NCBI GenBank assembly: GCA_029060545.1
Contig: JAIDTT010000003.1
Location: 1 to 43,538 of the forward strand
DNA: 43,538 nt
Direction: 5' to 3'
DNA from: Paramuribaculum sp.
Lineage (GTDB): Bacteria; Bacteroidota; Bacteroidia; Bacteroidales; Muribaculaceae
Part shown: piece after piece, positions 28,218 to 36,756 of the stretch
Numbering within the stretch: position 1 is the stretch's first letter
Layout: the number at the start of each line of letters is the position of its first letter
The notes under the pieces: generated by a model
The model's input: only the letters and a program-made list of their open reading frames with translations
Databases searched by the model: none
Told to the model about the DNA's origin: nothing
Position numbers and translations under genes: made by a program

Positions 28218-29251
28218 TAGCACCGACCTGCATATCCCGAAAACTCAACTCTGTGGTGCGGATGCTGATATGTGCGGCAGCCATGCTGTGGAGCGTAGTC
28301 GCATCGGCGCAGACAGACCAGCAGTTTACCCAATACTATCAGGTGCCTTCGCTCTACAATCCTGCCGCGATAGCCAAGACCGACAATATCCGAGTGCGTC
28401 TCGGAGGCCGCCTGCAGTGGATGGGTATCGACAACGCACCCCGCGGTTTCGTGCTCGCGGCCGATATGCCTTTTAAGCTCATCAACAAGCGATGGGGCGT
28501 GGGTCTGGTGGCGCAGCAGGAGTCGGCCGGTCTCTTTCGCAATATGACTATCAGCGCGCAGCTTGCCTATAAGCAGCCTCTGCTCAAAGGAATGCTTACC
28601 GCAGCCGTACAGATAGGCTATGCCAACGAGCAGTTTCGTGGCTCGGACGTATTTATTCCCGACGGCGATGACTATCACGATTCCAACGACCAGGCTATAC
28701 CCACCACCGATGTATCGGGCAATGCCCTCGATCTCGGTGCCGGTGTGGAGTTCACGCATAAATATTTCTGGGTAGGTGTGGGCGGTACCCACCTCAACGC
28801 GCCTACTATCGGTCTGGGCGACGATAACGGCACTTCGGGCACCATCGGCGATGCCGAAGGTGGTGCGAGTATTAATAAATATGAATATCAGCTCCGCCGC
28901 ACACTCTATTTTATGGCCGGTGGCAATATTCCGATAAAAAATACGTTATTTGAAGTGATGCCTTCTGTGCTGGTCAAGAGCGATTTCACTTTTACCGGCG
29001 TCGAAGTCACCGCTTTGATGAGATACAAGAAGCTCTTTTCGTTCGGAGTCGGGTATCGTCACGACGATGCCGTATCGGCGATAATCGGTGCCGAATTCAA
29101 GGGGTTCTACGCGGGCTACAGCTACGACTATCCCATCTCATCCATATCGAAGGCCAGCAGTGGCAGCCACGAATTGGTGTTAGGATATAGCTTCAAGCTC
29201 AACTTCTCGAAAACTAACCAGTACAAACACAAGAGCATACGCATAATGTAG
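28214..29251 (+). CDS. porP: PorP/SprF-family type IX secretion membrane protein
   Basis: A 345-residue outer-membrane barrel of the PorP/SprF family. The signal peptide ends near VVASAQ, followed by the diagnostic QQFTQYYQVPSLYNPA and a long series of beta strands (WGVGLVAQQES, AAVQIGYANEQF, GAGVEFTHKYFWVG). The C-terminal HELVLGYSFKLNF is typical. In Porphyromonas gingivalis PorP acts with the PorKLMN core; SprF is its gliding counterpart. Its place before gldK supports the core role. Confidence 0.92.
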   Translation: MIAPTCISRKLNSVVRMLICAAAMLWSVVASAQTDQQFTQYYQVPSLYNPAAIAKTDNIRVRLGGRLQWMGIDNAPRGFVLAADMPFKLINKRWGVGLVAQQESAGLFRNMTISAQLAYKQPLLKGMLTAAVQIGYANEQFRGSDVFIPDGDDYHDSNDQAIPTTDVSGNALDLGAGVEFTHKYFWVGVGGTHLNAPTIGLGDDNGTSGTIGDAEGGASINKYEYQLRRTLYFMAGGNIPIKNTLFEVMPSVLVKSDFTFTGVEVTALMRYKKLFSFGVGYRHDDAVSAIIGAEFKGFYAGYSYDYPISSISKASSGSHELVLGYSFKLNFSKTNQYKHKSIRIM

Positions 29252-29253
29252 AT

Positions 29254-30696
29254 ATGAAAAAGACCAAGTATATCATTTACGCCATTATCTTGAGCGCCAT
29301 CACTCTCTATTCGTGCGCTTCAGGCACCCGTCATTCGTCGGGTGGCGAAGTGACGGGCGTGAGCGCAAGCTCATGGAGCGAGCCTACCCCCTACGGGATG
29401 GTTCTTGTAAGCCGTGGCTCCATCAAGGCCGGGCCTCAGGAAGCCGACAGCCTCTGGAATCTCCGTGCCGATTCGCGCGGTATATCAGTAGATGCTTTCT
29501 GGATGGACGAGACCGAGGTCACCAATTCCAAATACAAGCAGTTTGTGTTCTGGGTGCGCGACTCCATCATCCGCGAGCGTCTTGCCGACCCCGCTTATGG
29601 CGGCAACGAAGAGTTTAAGATCGAGGAGGACCGCGACGGCAACCCCATCAAGCCTCACCTCAACTGGAATAAGGCTATACCATGGCGCAACCCCAATGAA
29701 GATGAAGCACGCGCCATCGAGAGCGTGTATCGCATCAACCCTATCACCGGTGTGCGTGAACTCGATCCCGAGCAACTCAACTACCGCTATGAGATCTACA
29801 ACCATACGGAGGCTGCCAAGCGTAAGCATCGCCTTGATCCCAAGCGTCGCCAGTACAACACCGACCTTCCTACACCCACCGATGTGCCTATTATCTCGAA
29901 GGACACTGCCTGGATCAGCGACGAAGGAGAAATCGTACGCCAGACCATCACCCGCGGTCTTACCGGCGACTACGACTTCCTCAATACCTACATCGTAAAT
30001 GTATATCCCGACACTACCGCCTGGATCAACGACTTTGAAAATGCATACAACGAACCTTACGTGCGTATGTATTTCAGCCACGGTGGCTACAATGACTATC
30101 CCGTGGTAGGCGTGAGCTGGGAGCAGGCCAATGCCTTCGCCAACTGGCGTACCGACTATCTGCGCCGCTCTCTCGGACGTGAAGGTATGTATATCGAGCC
30201 TTTCCGCCTCCCCACAGAGGCCGAATGGGAGTTTGCCGCCCGCGCCGGCGAGTCGGACAACAAGTATCCATGGGAGGGCGATCTGCCGCTCACCGAGGAG
30301 AAAGGATGCTTCTATGCCAACTTCAAGCCTCACGAAGGCAACTATGTGCAGGACGGGCATCTTATCACATCACGCGTAGGCACATATTCACCCAACGATT
30401 TCGGCCTCTATGACATGGCCGGTAATGTGTCGGAATGGACTTCGACCGCTTTCACCGAGAGTGTAAGTCACCTCACCAGCGATATGAATCCCGAATACCG
30501 CTACGATGCCGCTCAGGAAGATCCCTACAAGATGAAGCGCAAGATCGTGCGCGGTGGCTCGTGGAAGGACGTGGCCCACAATATCCGCTCCGACATACGT
30601 ATGTGGGAGTATCAGAATGAGCAGCGTTCATATATCGGTTTCCGCTGCGTACGCTCTCAGATCGGCTTTGCCCGCGGCAATAAATATAAGAAGTAA
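29254..30696 (+). CDS. gldK: GldK/PorK lipoprotein of the T9SS core
   Basis: A 480-residue lipoprotein with signal peptide and lipobox LYSC (Cys21). The rest is a formylglycine-generating-enzyme-like (SUMF1) fold: FWMDETEVTNSKYKQF, YPVVGVSWEQANAFANWR, RLPTEAEWEFAARAG and KIVRGGSWKD. Family knowledge: GldK/PorK forms an outer-membrane-associated ring with GldN/PorN and is not thought to be enzymatic. It has the long insertion between SUMF1 blocks typical of GldK. Confidence 0.95.
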   Translation: MKKTKYIIYAIILSAITLYSCASGTRHSSGGEVTGVSASSWSEPTPYGMVLVSRGSIKAGPQEADSLWNLRADSRGISVDAFWMDETEVTNSKYKQFVFWVRDSIIRERLADPAYGGNEEFKIEEDRDGNPIKPHLNWNKAIPWRNPNEDEARAIESVYRINPITGVRELDPEQLNYRYEIYNHTEAAKRKHRLDPKRRQYNTDLPTPTDVPIISKDTAWISDEGEIVRQTITRGLTGDYDFLNTYIVNVYPDTTAWINDFENAYNEPYVRMYFSHGGYNDYPVVGVSWEQANAFANWRTDYLRRSLGREGMYIEPFRLPTEAEWEFAARAGESDNKYPWEGDLPLTEEKGCFYANFKPHEGNYVQDGHLITSRVGTYSPNDFGLYDMAGNVSEWTSTAFTESVSHLTSDMNPEYRYDAAQEDPYKMKRKIVRGGSWKDVAHNIRSDIRMWEYQNEQRSYIGFRCVRSQIGFARGNKYKK

Positions 30697-30735
30697 ATCC
30701 CCCAGTCAGTCCAACTTTCTTCAATTCCTACGAGA

Positions 30736-31680
30736 ATGAATATTATAAGTAAGGTCAAAGGCCTGCTCACAGGCGAGAACAGACAGCGTTTCTTTAATTT
30801 CGCATATTCGATCGGTGCCGCCGTGGTTATCTGGGGTGCCCTGTTCAAGATACTTCACCTCCCGGGTGGCAATATGCTGCTTTCGATCGGTATGGGTACC
30901 GAGGTGCTCATGTTTATCCTCACCGCTTTCGACCGTCCTGCCCGGGAATATCATTGGGAAGATGTATTTCCCGCTTTGAACACCGGTAATCCCGAAGATC
31001 GTCCTGAGCAGCTCCCCGGTGGAGTAGTAGTGGGCGGTCAGCCCGCTTCCGGTGGCGTCGTTGTAGTCGGCGGAGGCGTGGGTGGAGGCTCAGTAGCAGC
31101 TGCATCAGCATCAGCATCAGGTTCCGTTGCCGTATCAGGCCATGCCCCGATCGTAGTCGATGAGTCTGATCCCGGTTCCGCTACCGGTCTGTATGTGCAG
31201 AAGGTGAGTGAAGTGACCAATCAGATGGAGCAGCTTCTAGAAACTACCGCCGCTCTCAATAAAGTATCGGAAACACTCCTGCAGAGCTATCGCGCTATCA
31301 CCGACAATTCTGAAAATATCACCCAGAGCTCCACAGGCTATGTAGAGCAGATGCAGGCGCTCAACCGCAATATCTCCGGCCTAAATACCATCTATGAGAT
31401 ACAGCTCAAGAGTGTATCGTCGCAGCTCGACGCCATAGACCGGGTGAACCGCGGTATCAAAGATATCTGCAATATGTACGAGACCACGGCTCAGGCTTCT
31501 TCCCGCTACTGTCAGGAGAGCGAGCGTATGGCTCAGTACATGCACCAGCTCAATCAGGTCTATGCCAAGATGCTCCACGCTATGACAATCAATACCGGTA
31601 TGCCAGTGGGTATGCCGCCGATGCCTGCCGCAGAGCCTGTGACTGAACCTGCCGGTAATCCCGTCGAACCCCAAGCCTGA
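30736..31680 (+). CDS. gldL: GldL/PorL inner-membrane motor protein
   Basis: A 314-residue protein with two transmembrane helices (about residues 20-38 and 47-65). The second carries Glu56 in GMGTEVLMFILTAF, the position of the conserved membrane glutamate of GldL. GldL with GldM forms the proton-driven motor that powers export. A Gly/Val/Ala/Ser-rich linker (about 97-134) separates the membrane part from a coiled-coil-like cytoplasmic region. It lies 39 bp after gldK and 53 bp before gldM. Confidence 0.94.
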   Translation: MNIISKVKGLLTGENRQRFFNFAYSIGAAVVIWGALFKILHLPGGNMLLSIGMGTEVLMFILTAFDRPAREYHWEDVFPALNTGNPEDRPEQLPGGVVVGGQPASGGVVVVGGGVGGGSVAAASASASGSVAVSGHAPIVVDESDPGSATGLYVQKVSEVTNQMEQLLETTAALNKVSETLLQSYRAITDNSENITQSSTGYVEQMQALNRNISGLNTIYEIQLKSVSSQLDAIDRVNRGIKDICNMYETTAQASSRYCQESERMAQYMHQLNQVYAKMLHAMTINTGMPVGMPPMPAAEPVTEPAGNPVEPQA

Positions 31681-31733
31681 TCTTTCCATTCTTCACTGAA
31701 GTATAATCTCTAAAGTAATCCCTACAGCATACA

Positions 31734-33278
31734 ATGGCACAATCCAACAATCGCATGTCACCGCGTCAGAAGATGATCAATCTGATGTACATCGTACTGA
31801 CGGCGATGCTTGCGCTCAATGTGTCGAGCGACGTACTCGACGGATTTACTCAGGTAGAGGATGGCCTGTCGCGTACCAACAGCACAGTGAGCAGCCGCAA
31901 CGATGCCGTGTTCGCTCAGCTTGAGGCTTTTGCCGACGCCAACCCGGATAAGGCCGGCGCCTGGTATGCCAAGAGTATCGAGCTTCGTGCCGAGTCGCAG
32001 CGTATCTACGATTTTATCGACTCCCTCAAGACTGCCATCATAATAGAGGCCGACGGACAGCTTCGTCCGATCTCCGAACTCGAAAACCGCGAAGATATCG
32101 AAGCTGCAGCCCGTGTGATGCTCGCTCCGGGAGCCAACCGAGGCCCAGAGCTGCGCGATGAGATCGATGCCTTCCGCACTTATGTGCAGGGTATCGTGGG
32201 CGACTCCTTGAAAAGATCTTCGATCGAAATGGCTCTCTCTACCGAAGTATTCTCCCGTCCCGGTGTGATAGTGCCGCAGACATGGGAGGAAGCTAAGTTT
32301 GACAATCAGCCCGCCGTGGCCGCCCTGACTCTGCTCACCAAGTTGCAGAACGATGTGCGCTACGCCGAGGGTGAAGCTCTCATCACTCTGCTCGACAATA
32401 TCGACGCCGGCGATGTGCGCGTCAACGAATTCAATGCCTTCGTGATCCCGCAGAGCCGCATGGTGATGCGAGGCGGACGCTACACGGCCGATATCGTGCT
32501 GGCAGCCGTCGACACTACAGCGCGCCCCACCATATTCATCAACGGCAATCAGCAGCCGTCGGGTCACTATGAGCTGGTGGCATCGCAGGCCGGTACATTC
32601 AACTACAGCGGCTACATCGACGTGGCTCACGGCGACGGCACCACCTCGCGCCATCCATTCTCATCCGAATATCTCGTGATCGAGCCTACCGCTACCGTAT
32701 CGGCTATGATGATGAATGTGCTCTATACCGGCATTGACAATCCCATAAGCATCTCAGTGCCCGGTGTGCCCGCATCATCCGTAAGCGCCTCAATGACCGG
32801 TGGCTCGCTCGTCAAGAGTGGCGACCACTGGATAGCACGTCCGGCAGCCGGAGGCTCCTCCGCCACCATCACCGTAAGTGCCGTGATGGAGGGCAGAAGC
32901 CAGACGGTTAGCTCCGCCACCTTCAAGGTTCGTCAGCTCCCCGATCCTACAGCCTATATCCCCGTGGGTAATGAGCGCTATCGAGGCAACCGCCCCATAG
33001 CCAAGCGTACGCTCGCCGATGTGTCGGGCATCCGCGCCGCTATCGACGACGGTATCCTCGATGTAGAATTCCAGGTGCTCAGCTTCAGCATCGTGATTCT
33101 CGACTCCAATGGCGACGCCGCCACTCTCCCCTCGGCCGGTGCTTCCTTCTCTCCGCAGCAGAAGAGCCGTATCCGATCCATGACCAAGGGTCAGCGCTTC
33201 TACATCTCCCGTATCGTGGTGAAAGGTCCCGACGGTCGTGAACGCACCCTCTACCCAATGGAAGTAATCGTAAACTGA
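31734..33278 (+). CDS. gldM: GldM/PorM periplasm-spanning motor subunit
   Basis: A 514-residue protein with one N-terminal transmembrane helix (INLMYIVLTAMLALNVSSDVL, beginning near residue 15), preceded by the conserved MSPRQKM. The large periplasmic part contains successive beta-rich domains ending with GPDGRERTLYPMEVIVN. Structures of homologues show four periplasmic domains reaching towards the GldK-GldN ring. Size fits the family. Confidence 0.96.
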   Translation: MAQSNNRMSPRQKMINLMYIVLTAMLALNVSSDVLDGFTQVEDGLSRTNSTVSSRNDAVFAQLEAFADANPDKAGAWYAKSIELRAESQRIYDFIDSLKTAIIIEADGQLRPISELENREDIEAAARVMLAPGANRGPELRDEIDAFRTYVQGIVGDSLKRSSIEMALSTEVFSRPGVIVPQTWEEAKFDNQPAVAALTLLTKLQNDVRYAEGEALITLLDNIDAGDVRVNEFNAFVIPQSRMVMRGGRYTADIVLAAVDTTARPTIFINGNQQPSGHYELVASQAGTFNYSGYIDVAHGDGTTSRHPFSSEYLVIEPTATVSAMMMNVLYTGIDNPISISVPGVPASSVSASMTGGSLVKSGDHWIARPAAGGSSATITVSAVMEGRSQTVSSATFKVRQLPDPTAYIPVGNERYRGNRPIAKRTLADVSGIRAAIDDGILDVEFQVLSFSIVILDSNGDAATLPSAGASFSPQQKSRIRSMTKGQRFYISRIVVKGPDGRERTLYPMEVIVN

Positions 33279-33298
33279 TAATAATACTATCCCAAGAT

Positions 33299-34450
33299 AT
33301 GAAACATCTCCATCACATAGCCCTATCAGTCCTGCTGGCCGCATCGACCTTCTCGGCTTCGGCTCAGACTCAGCAGACGGGCAGTGGCGCCACTATGCGC
33401 CGCGGCGATCGCCACGCCACTACCGAGCAGACCCCCGGTGTGACTCAACGAATGCAGAATCGTCTGACCGAACAGCCCGTATCCGATGCCGATATGTCGT
33501 GGATGAAGGTCGTGTACCGCTCGCTTGACCTTACCAAAGAGCCGAATGCACCTCTCTACTTCCCCGAGCAGGTGGTCGACGGCGATGAAAACCTATTCCG
33601 CATCATATTGCGTCTGCTCGCCGACGGCAAGATATCGGCTTACGAATACTTCGACAACCGCGAGAACTTCGACGAATCAGCCAAGCTCAAAGTAGCCGAT
33701 GTGCTCGACCGCTACGACATCCCCTTCTCCAATGCCAAAGGCCATACCGAGCGTAATCCGCGCTACGTCATCGAGCAGTCCGACGTACCTACCACCGAGG
33801 TACTTACCTACTACGTGATCGAGCGCTGGGAATTCGACAGCCGCACCAACCGTATGCAGACACGCATCGTGGCTCTCTGTCCTGTGCTCCATCGCTCCGA
33901 CGACTACGGTATGGAAGCCATGCGCTACCCGATGTTCTGGGTCAAATACGAAGATCTGCGTCCCTATCTGGCTACACAGAATATCTTCATCTCGGATGCC
34001 AACAACCTCCCTACTTGTACTTACGACGATTACTTCCGCATGACGCTCTACAACGGCGACATCTATAAGACCCGCAACCTGCGCAACCGCTCCATGCGCC
34101 AGATCTATCCCGATCCCGACGCTCTGGCTCGCGCTCGCGACAGCATCCAGTATGAGCTCGACCACTTCGAGGATAAGCTCTGGGTGCCCACTCTGGAGCA
34201 ACTGCAGGCCAAGGCCGAGGCCGAGGCCGAAGAGGAGCAGCCCGAAGTAGCGGAGGTAGAGGAAGTGGAGACAACCGACAGTGTTGCTCCCGCTCCCAAG
34301 ACCAACTCTCGCTCGGCCGCACCCAGAAAGCGCGGCACGCAGTCGAAGGCCAAGCCCGCCAAGGTGAAGAAACAGAAAGCTCCCAAGAAGCAGAAAGAGC
34401 CAAGCACCTCGGCAGCTCCCCGCCGCAGCGTCCGCGACCGTCGCCGCTGA
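33299..34450 (+). CDS. gldN: GldN/PorN periplasmic ring protein
   Basis: A 383-residue secreted protein with a signal peptide cleaved near SASAQ. The conserved body contains DADMSWMKVVYRSLDL, NAPLYFPEQ and EWEFDSRTNRMQTRIV-type GldN blocks to about residue 300. The last 80 residues form a low-complexity tail: first acidic (Glu/Ala/Val), then strongly basic (Lys/Pro/Ala/Arg), ending VRDRRR. It partners GldK in the outer-membrane ring. A strong terminator follows, closing the operon. Confidence 0.94.
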   Translation: MKHLHHIALSVLLAASTFSASAQTQQTGSGATMRRGDRHATTEQTPGVTQRMQNRLTEQPVSDADMSWMKVVYRSLDLTKEPNAPLYFPEQVVDGDENLFRIILRLLADGKISAYEYFDNRENFDESAKLKVADVLDRYDIPFSNAKGHTERNPRYVIEQSDVPTTEVLTYYVIERWEFDSRTNRMQTRIVALCPVLHRSDDYGMEAMRYPMFWVKYEDLRPYLATQNIFISDANNLPTCTYDDYFRMTLYNGDIYKTRNLRNRSMRQIYPDPDALARARDSIQYELDHFEDKLWVPTLEQLQAKAEAEAEEEQPEVAEVEEVETTDSVAPAPKTNSRSAAPRKRGTQSKAKPAKVKKQKAPKKQKEPSTSAAPRRSVRDRRR

Positions 34451-34472
34451 TCCTCCCCGCATAAAATATCAC

Positions 34473-34506
34473 CAACGCCCTCCATCCCGAGGGCGTTGCT
34501 TTTTTA
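34473..34506 (+). terminator. Intrinsic terminator of the T9SS operon
   Basis: A perfect 10-bp stem, CAACGCCCTC (34473-34482) and GAGGGCGTTG (34489-34498), with a 6-nt loop is followed by a run of T. It lies 22 bp after gldN. Confidence 0.9.
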
Positions 34507-34531
34507 GAGGCTTAAAAAAATAAGTTGGAGA

Positions 34532-34563
34532 TTTGGAAGTTATTAAAGTACTGATTACTTTTG
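34532..34563 (+). promoter_or_regulatory. Complete promoter of the paralogous secreted pair
   Basis: TTTG at 34532-34535 and TACTTTTG at 34556-34563, with a 20-bp spacer, match both Bacteroidetes promoter boxes. They lie 29 bp before the ATG at 34593 and just after the operon terminator, so the pair is transcribed independently of the T9SS genes. Confidence 0.7.
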
Positions 34564-34592
34564 CCAAAAGTACTCATACAAATCAATCAGTT

Positions 34593-35069
34593 ATGAATCT
34601 GAAGAAATTGCTTTTGGTCGCTTTTGTAGCTATCTCTGCGGCGATGTCGGCTTATGGAGCAGATCTTTCGCGCGAAGCCTTGAATCTACGTTCGCAAATC
34701 AAATCCTACCTTTCTCAGGAAGGTTACGTCCCAAGTATCGATGAGGACGGCGATATCAAATTCAAATATCAGGGCAATACATACTTTATTCAGCTCTTCG
34801 ATATTGTCGGCGATATAGCATTGCGCTATATGGTCGGTGTCACCATCCCCGATAATGTCAGTCAGGCTCGTGCTAAGGAAGTATGCCTCTATGTGGCTCA
34901 GCAGAAACTGTGCACCCGGGCCATCGTCACATCCTCCGGCCGTACGATAAATGTGCAGATCGATGGATTTTGCTCCGGAATATCGATGTTTAAGGATCTG
35001 TTCTTGACCAACATGAAGTTGCTCGACGGCGTGTCCGACAATGTGTTGGAAGAACTGGCAGGCAAGTAA
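34593..35069 (+). CDS. Secreted YbjN-like protein, first of a tandem pair
   Basis: A 158-residue protein with signal peptide MNLKKLLLVAFVAISAAMSA and cleavage near AYGAD. The mature N-terminus DLSREALNLRSQIKSYL is followed by GYVPSIDEDGDIKFKYQG and YFIQLF. The pattern long helix, then acidic IDEDGDI strand, then aromatic strand resembles YbjN and type III chaperone-like folds, though a signal peptide is unusual there. It lacks a recognisable T9SS C-terminal sorting domain. I chose the ATG at 34593 because it starts the signal peptide and lies past the promoter. Function unknown. Confidence 0.7.
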   Translation: MNLKKLLLVAFVAISAAMSAYGADLSREALNLRSQIKSYLSQEGYVPSIDEDGDIKFKYQGNTYFIQLFDIVGDIALRYMVGVTIPDNVSQARAKEVCLYVAQQKLCTRAIVTSSGRTINVQIDGFCSGISMFKDLFLTNMKLLDGVSDNVLEELAGK

Positions 35070-35102
35070 TTCAATTACCTTAATCACTCTAATCCCAAAG
35101 CA

Positions 35103-35564
35103 ATGAAAAAGATTTCCATACTCTTCATATTCGCCATCGTGGCATCCGTAACGGCCTATGCATCCGACCTTTCGCAGAAGGCCCTGAATATGCGCACACA
35201 GCTCAAATCCTATATCAATTCACTGGGCTATAATCCATCTATCGACGAAGACGGCGATATCGTATTCGATTACGAAGACTCCTTCTACTATGTGCATTTT
35301 CAGGATTATAAAGATGCAGTGGCTGTGTCGTTGGTCAAATCTTTCCACAATGACACCGGTAAGTCAAATGCAGCTATCGACCGCCTTTGCTACGACCTGA
35401 TGTCCGACTTCGTGATGGTCAAAGTGTATCCCACAACTACTTACAAGACCATACGCGTGGAAGTAGAGGCGCTCTACAGTACCTCGGCTCAGGTCAAGGA
35501 ATTCTTCGAGGACAATCTGCTTATCGTCTCTATAGTAGCCGATGACTTGCTCGACCGCATCTAA
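35103..35564 (+). CDS. Secreted YbjN-like protein, second of a tandem pair
   Basis: A 153-residue paralogue of the preceding gene. The signal peptide is cleaved near TAYA/SD, then come DLSQKALNMRTQLKSYI and GYNPSIDEDGDIVFDYED, which align almost position by position with the first copy. The C-terminal halves have diverged. It follows 33 bp after the first copy with no separate promoter, and runs straight into the HExxH gene. A periplasmic binding or chaperone role is possible but unproven. Confidence 0.7.
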   Translation: MKKISILFIFAIVASVTAYASDLSQKALNMRTQLKSYINSLGYNPSIDEDGDIVFDYEDSFYYVHFQDYKDAVAVSLVKSFHNDTGKSNAAIDRLCYDLMSDFVMVKVYPTTTYKTIRVEVEALYSTSAQVKEFFEDNLLIVSIVADDLLDRI

Positions 35565-35906
35565 ATGAGTATGCGCTCTGTGAGGGTTGTGCGCACCCGT
35601 CTGGCACCGCGGCGGTTTGTCGTCAATCTGTTCGGCGTGCTTCTGACGCGCGACAAGACGATGCTTACGCCTACGCTCATCAATCACGAACTTATCCACA
35701 CAGCGCAGATGCGCGAACTCGGTTACGTGGGCTTCTACATCCTCTACGGCCTCGAATGGCTGTGGCATCTGCTGCGCACATTCAATTGGTATAAAGCCTA
35801 TCGCGCACTCTCATTTGAGCGCGAAGCCTATATCCACGGCGCTGACCTCACTTACCTCGGACATCGCCGGCGGTTTGCCCAGTGGAGGGGAAGTAACGGT
35901 CGATAA
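35565..35906 (+). CDS. Small HExxH-motif protein (putative metallopeptidase-like)
   Basis: A 113-residue protein with NHELIHTAQMREL (His41, Glu42, His45), a zinc-binding HExxH motif. A hydrophobic aromatic helix (FYILYGLEWLWHLL, about 57-70) and FEREAYIHG (Glu85/Glu87), which could supply a third ligand in gluzincin fashion, follow. It is shorter than most peptidases and may be a minimal or inactive relative. It starts directly after the preceding stop, and the last 59 bp overlap the convergent radical SAM gene. Another ATG two codons in (35571) is equally possible. Confidence 0.65.
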   Translation: MSMRSVRVVRTRLAPRRFVVNLFGVLLTRDKTMLTPTLINHELIHTAQMRELGYVGFYILYGLEWLWHLLRTFNWYKAYRALSFEREAYIHGADLTYLGHRRRFAQWRGSNGR

Positions 35907-36756
35907 ACTGATAATTCTTCAGCCCCCAGCGTGGCGACACCACCATATCCGGCGGTGCCTGAGCCAATAGTCGCTCCACCATAATGTCGGGGCGCAGGCG
36001 CCCGAGCACCTCGCGGCAAAGTTCGGCATATTCGTCGGGAGTCCATTGCGGCACGGTTAGTTTCCCGGCAGTAATCAGGCGGTGGAGGGGAGTATCGCGT
36101 ATCACCTGCAGATGATGGCATTTGAGCAGACTCACCGGCAGGCGGTTCACCGCGTCGGCTGTAGCCATTATCCTATCCCGATCCTCGCCCGGCAGCCCGA
36201 AGATGAGATGCAGACCCACGGGCAGACCGCATTCGTGAGCCATTTCCACGGCCTTTACCGTCTGAGCCCAGGTGTGATGTCGGTTGATCAGCCGCAGAGT
36301 GTCGTCATTGGCCGTCTCGGCGCCGAATTCCACCATCATAAACTTTTCCGGCATGAAGGATGCCAGCCATTCGAGCAGCGGGCGGTCTATCGCATCGGGG
36401 CGGGTGGCTATTACGCATCCCGCCACATCGTCGTGTGCCCGAGCGCGCTCCCCCAGCCGCTTCACCTCCTCCGGTCGGGCATTGGTAGCCGTGTACGACT
36501 GGAAGTAGACCAGATAGCGCATCGACGGATATTTGCGGGCGAAGAAGCGTCGGCCGGCTTCGATCTGAGCGTCGATGTCGGGAGCCGTAGCCGTGTAGGA
36601 TGGGGAGAAAGCCGCGTTGGAGCAATAGATGCAGCCGCCGCGAGAGAGTGTGCCGTCGCGGTTGGGGCATGGATGCCCCGCGTTGACAGAGATCTTCTGT
36701 ATCTTGCCCGGGAGCCAACGGGCTATGAAGCGGCTAAACGAAGCGAGTTGAGCCAT
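35848..36756 (-). CDS. TIGR01212-type radical SAM protein (YhcC-like)
   Basis: A 302-residue radical SAM enzyme. The cluster cysteines are Cys30, Cys42 and Cys45 in HPCPNRDGTLSRGGCIYC, the spaced motif specific to this family. VEFGAETANDDTLRLINRHHTW and GLPVGLHLIFGLPGEDRD follow in the barrel. E. coli YhcC has no established reaction. It is last in the ybaK-aroC-yhcC run, overlaps aroC by 23 bp, and converges on the HExxH gene. Confidence 0.9.
   Translation of the reverse strand: MAQLASFSRFIARWLPGKIQKISVNAGHPCPNRDGTLSRGGCIYCSNAAFSPSYTATAPDIDAQIEAGRRFFARKYPSMRYLVYFQSYTATNARPEEVKRLGERARAHDDVAGCVIATRPDAIDRPLLEWLASFMPEKFMMVEFGAETANDDTLRLINRHHTWAQTVKAVEMAHECGLPVGLHLIFGLPGEDRDRIMATADAVNRLPVSLLKCHHLQVIRDTPLHRLITAGKLTVPQWTPDEYAELCREVLGRLRPDIMVERLLAQAPPDMVVSPRWGLKNYQFIDRYFPSTGQTAGDVRGK

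Noticed and set aside
34593..35564. T9SS cargo with C-terminal sorting domain
   Set aside because: Both proteins are short and their C-termini lack the glycine- and lysine-bearing beta-strand pattern expected of sorting domains.
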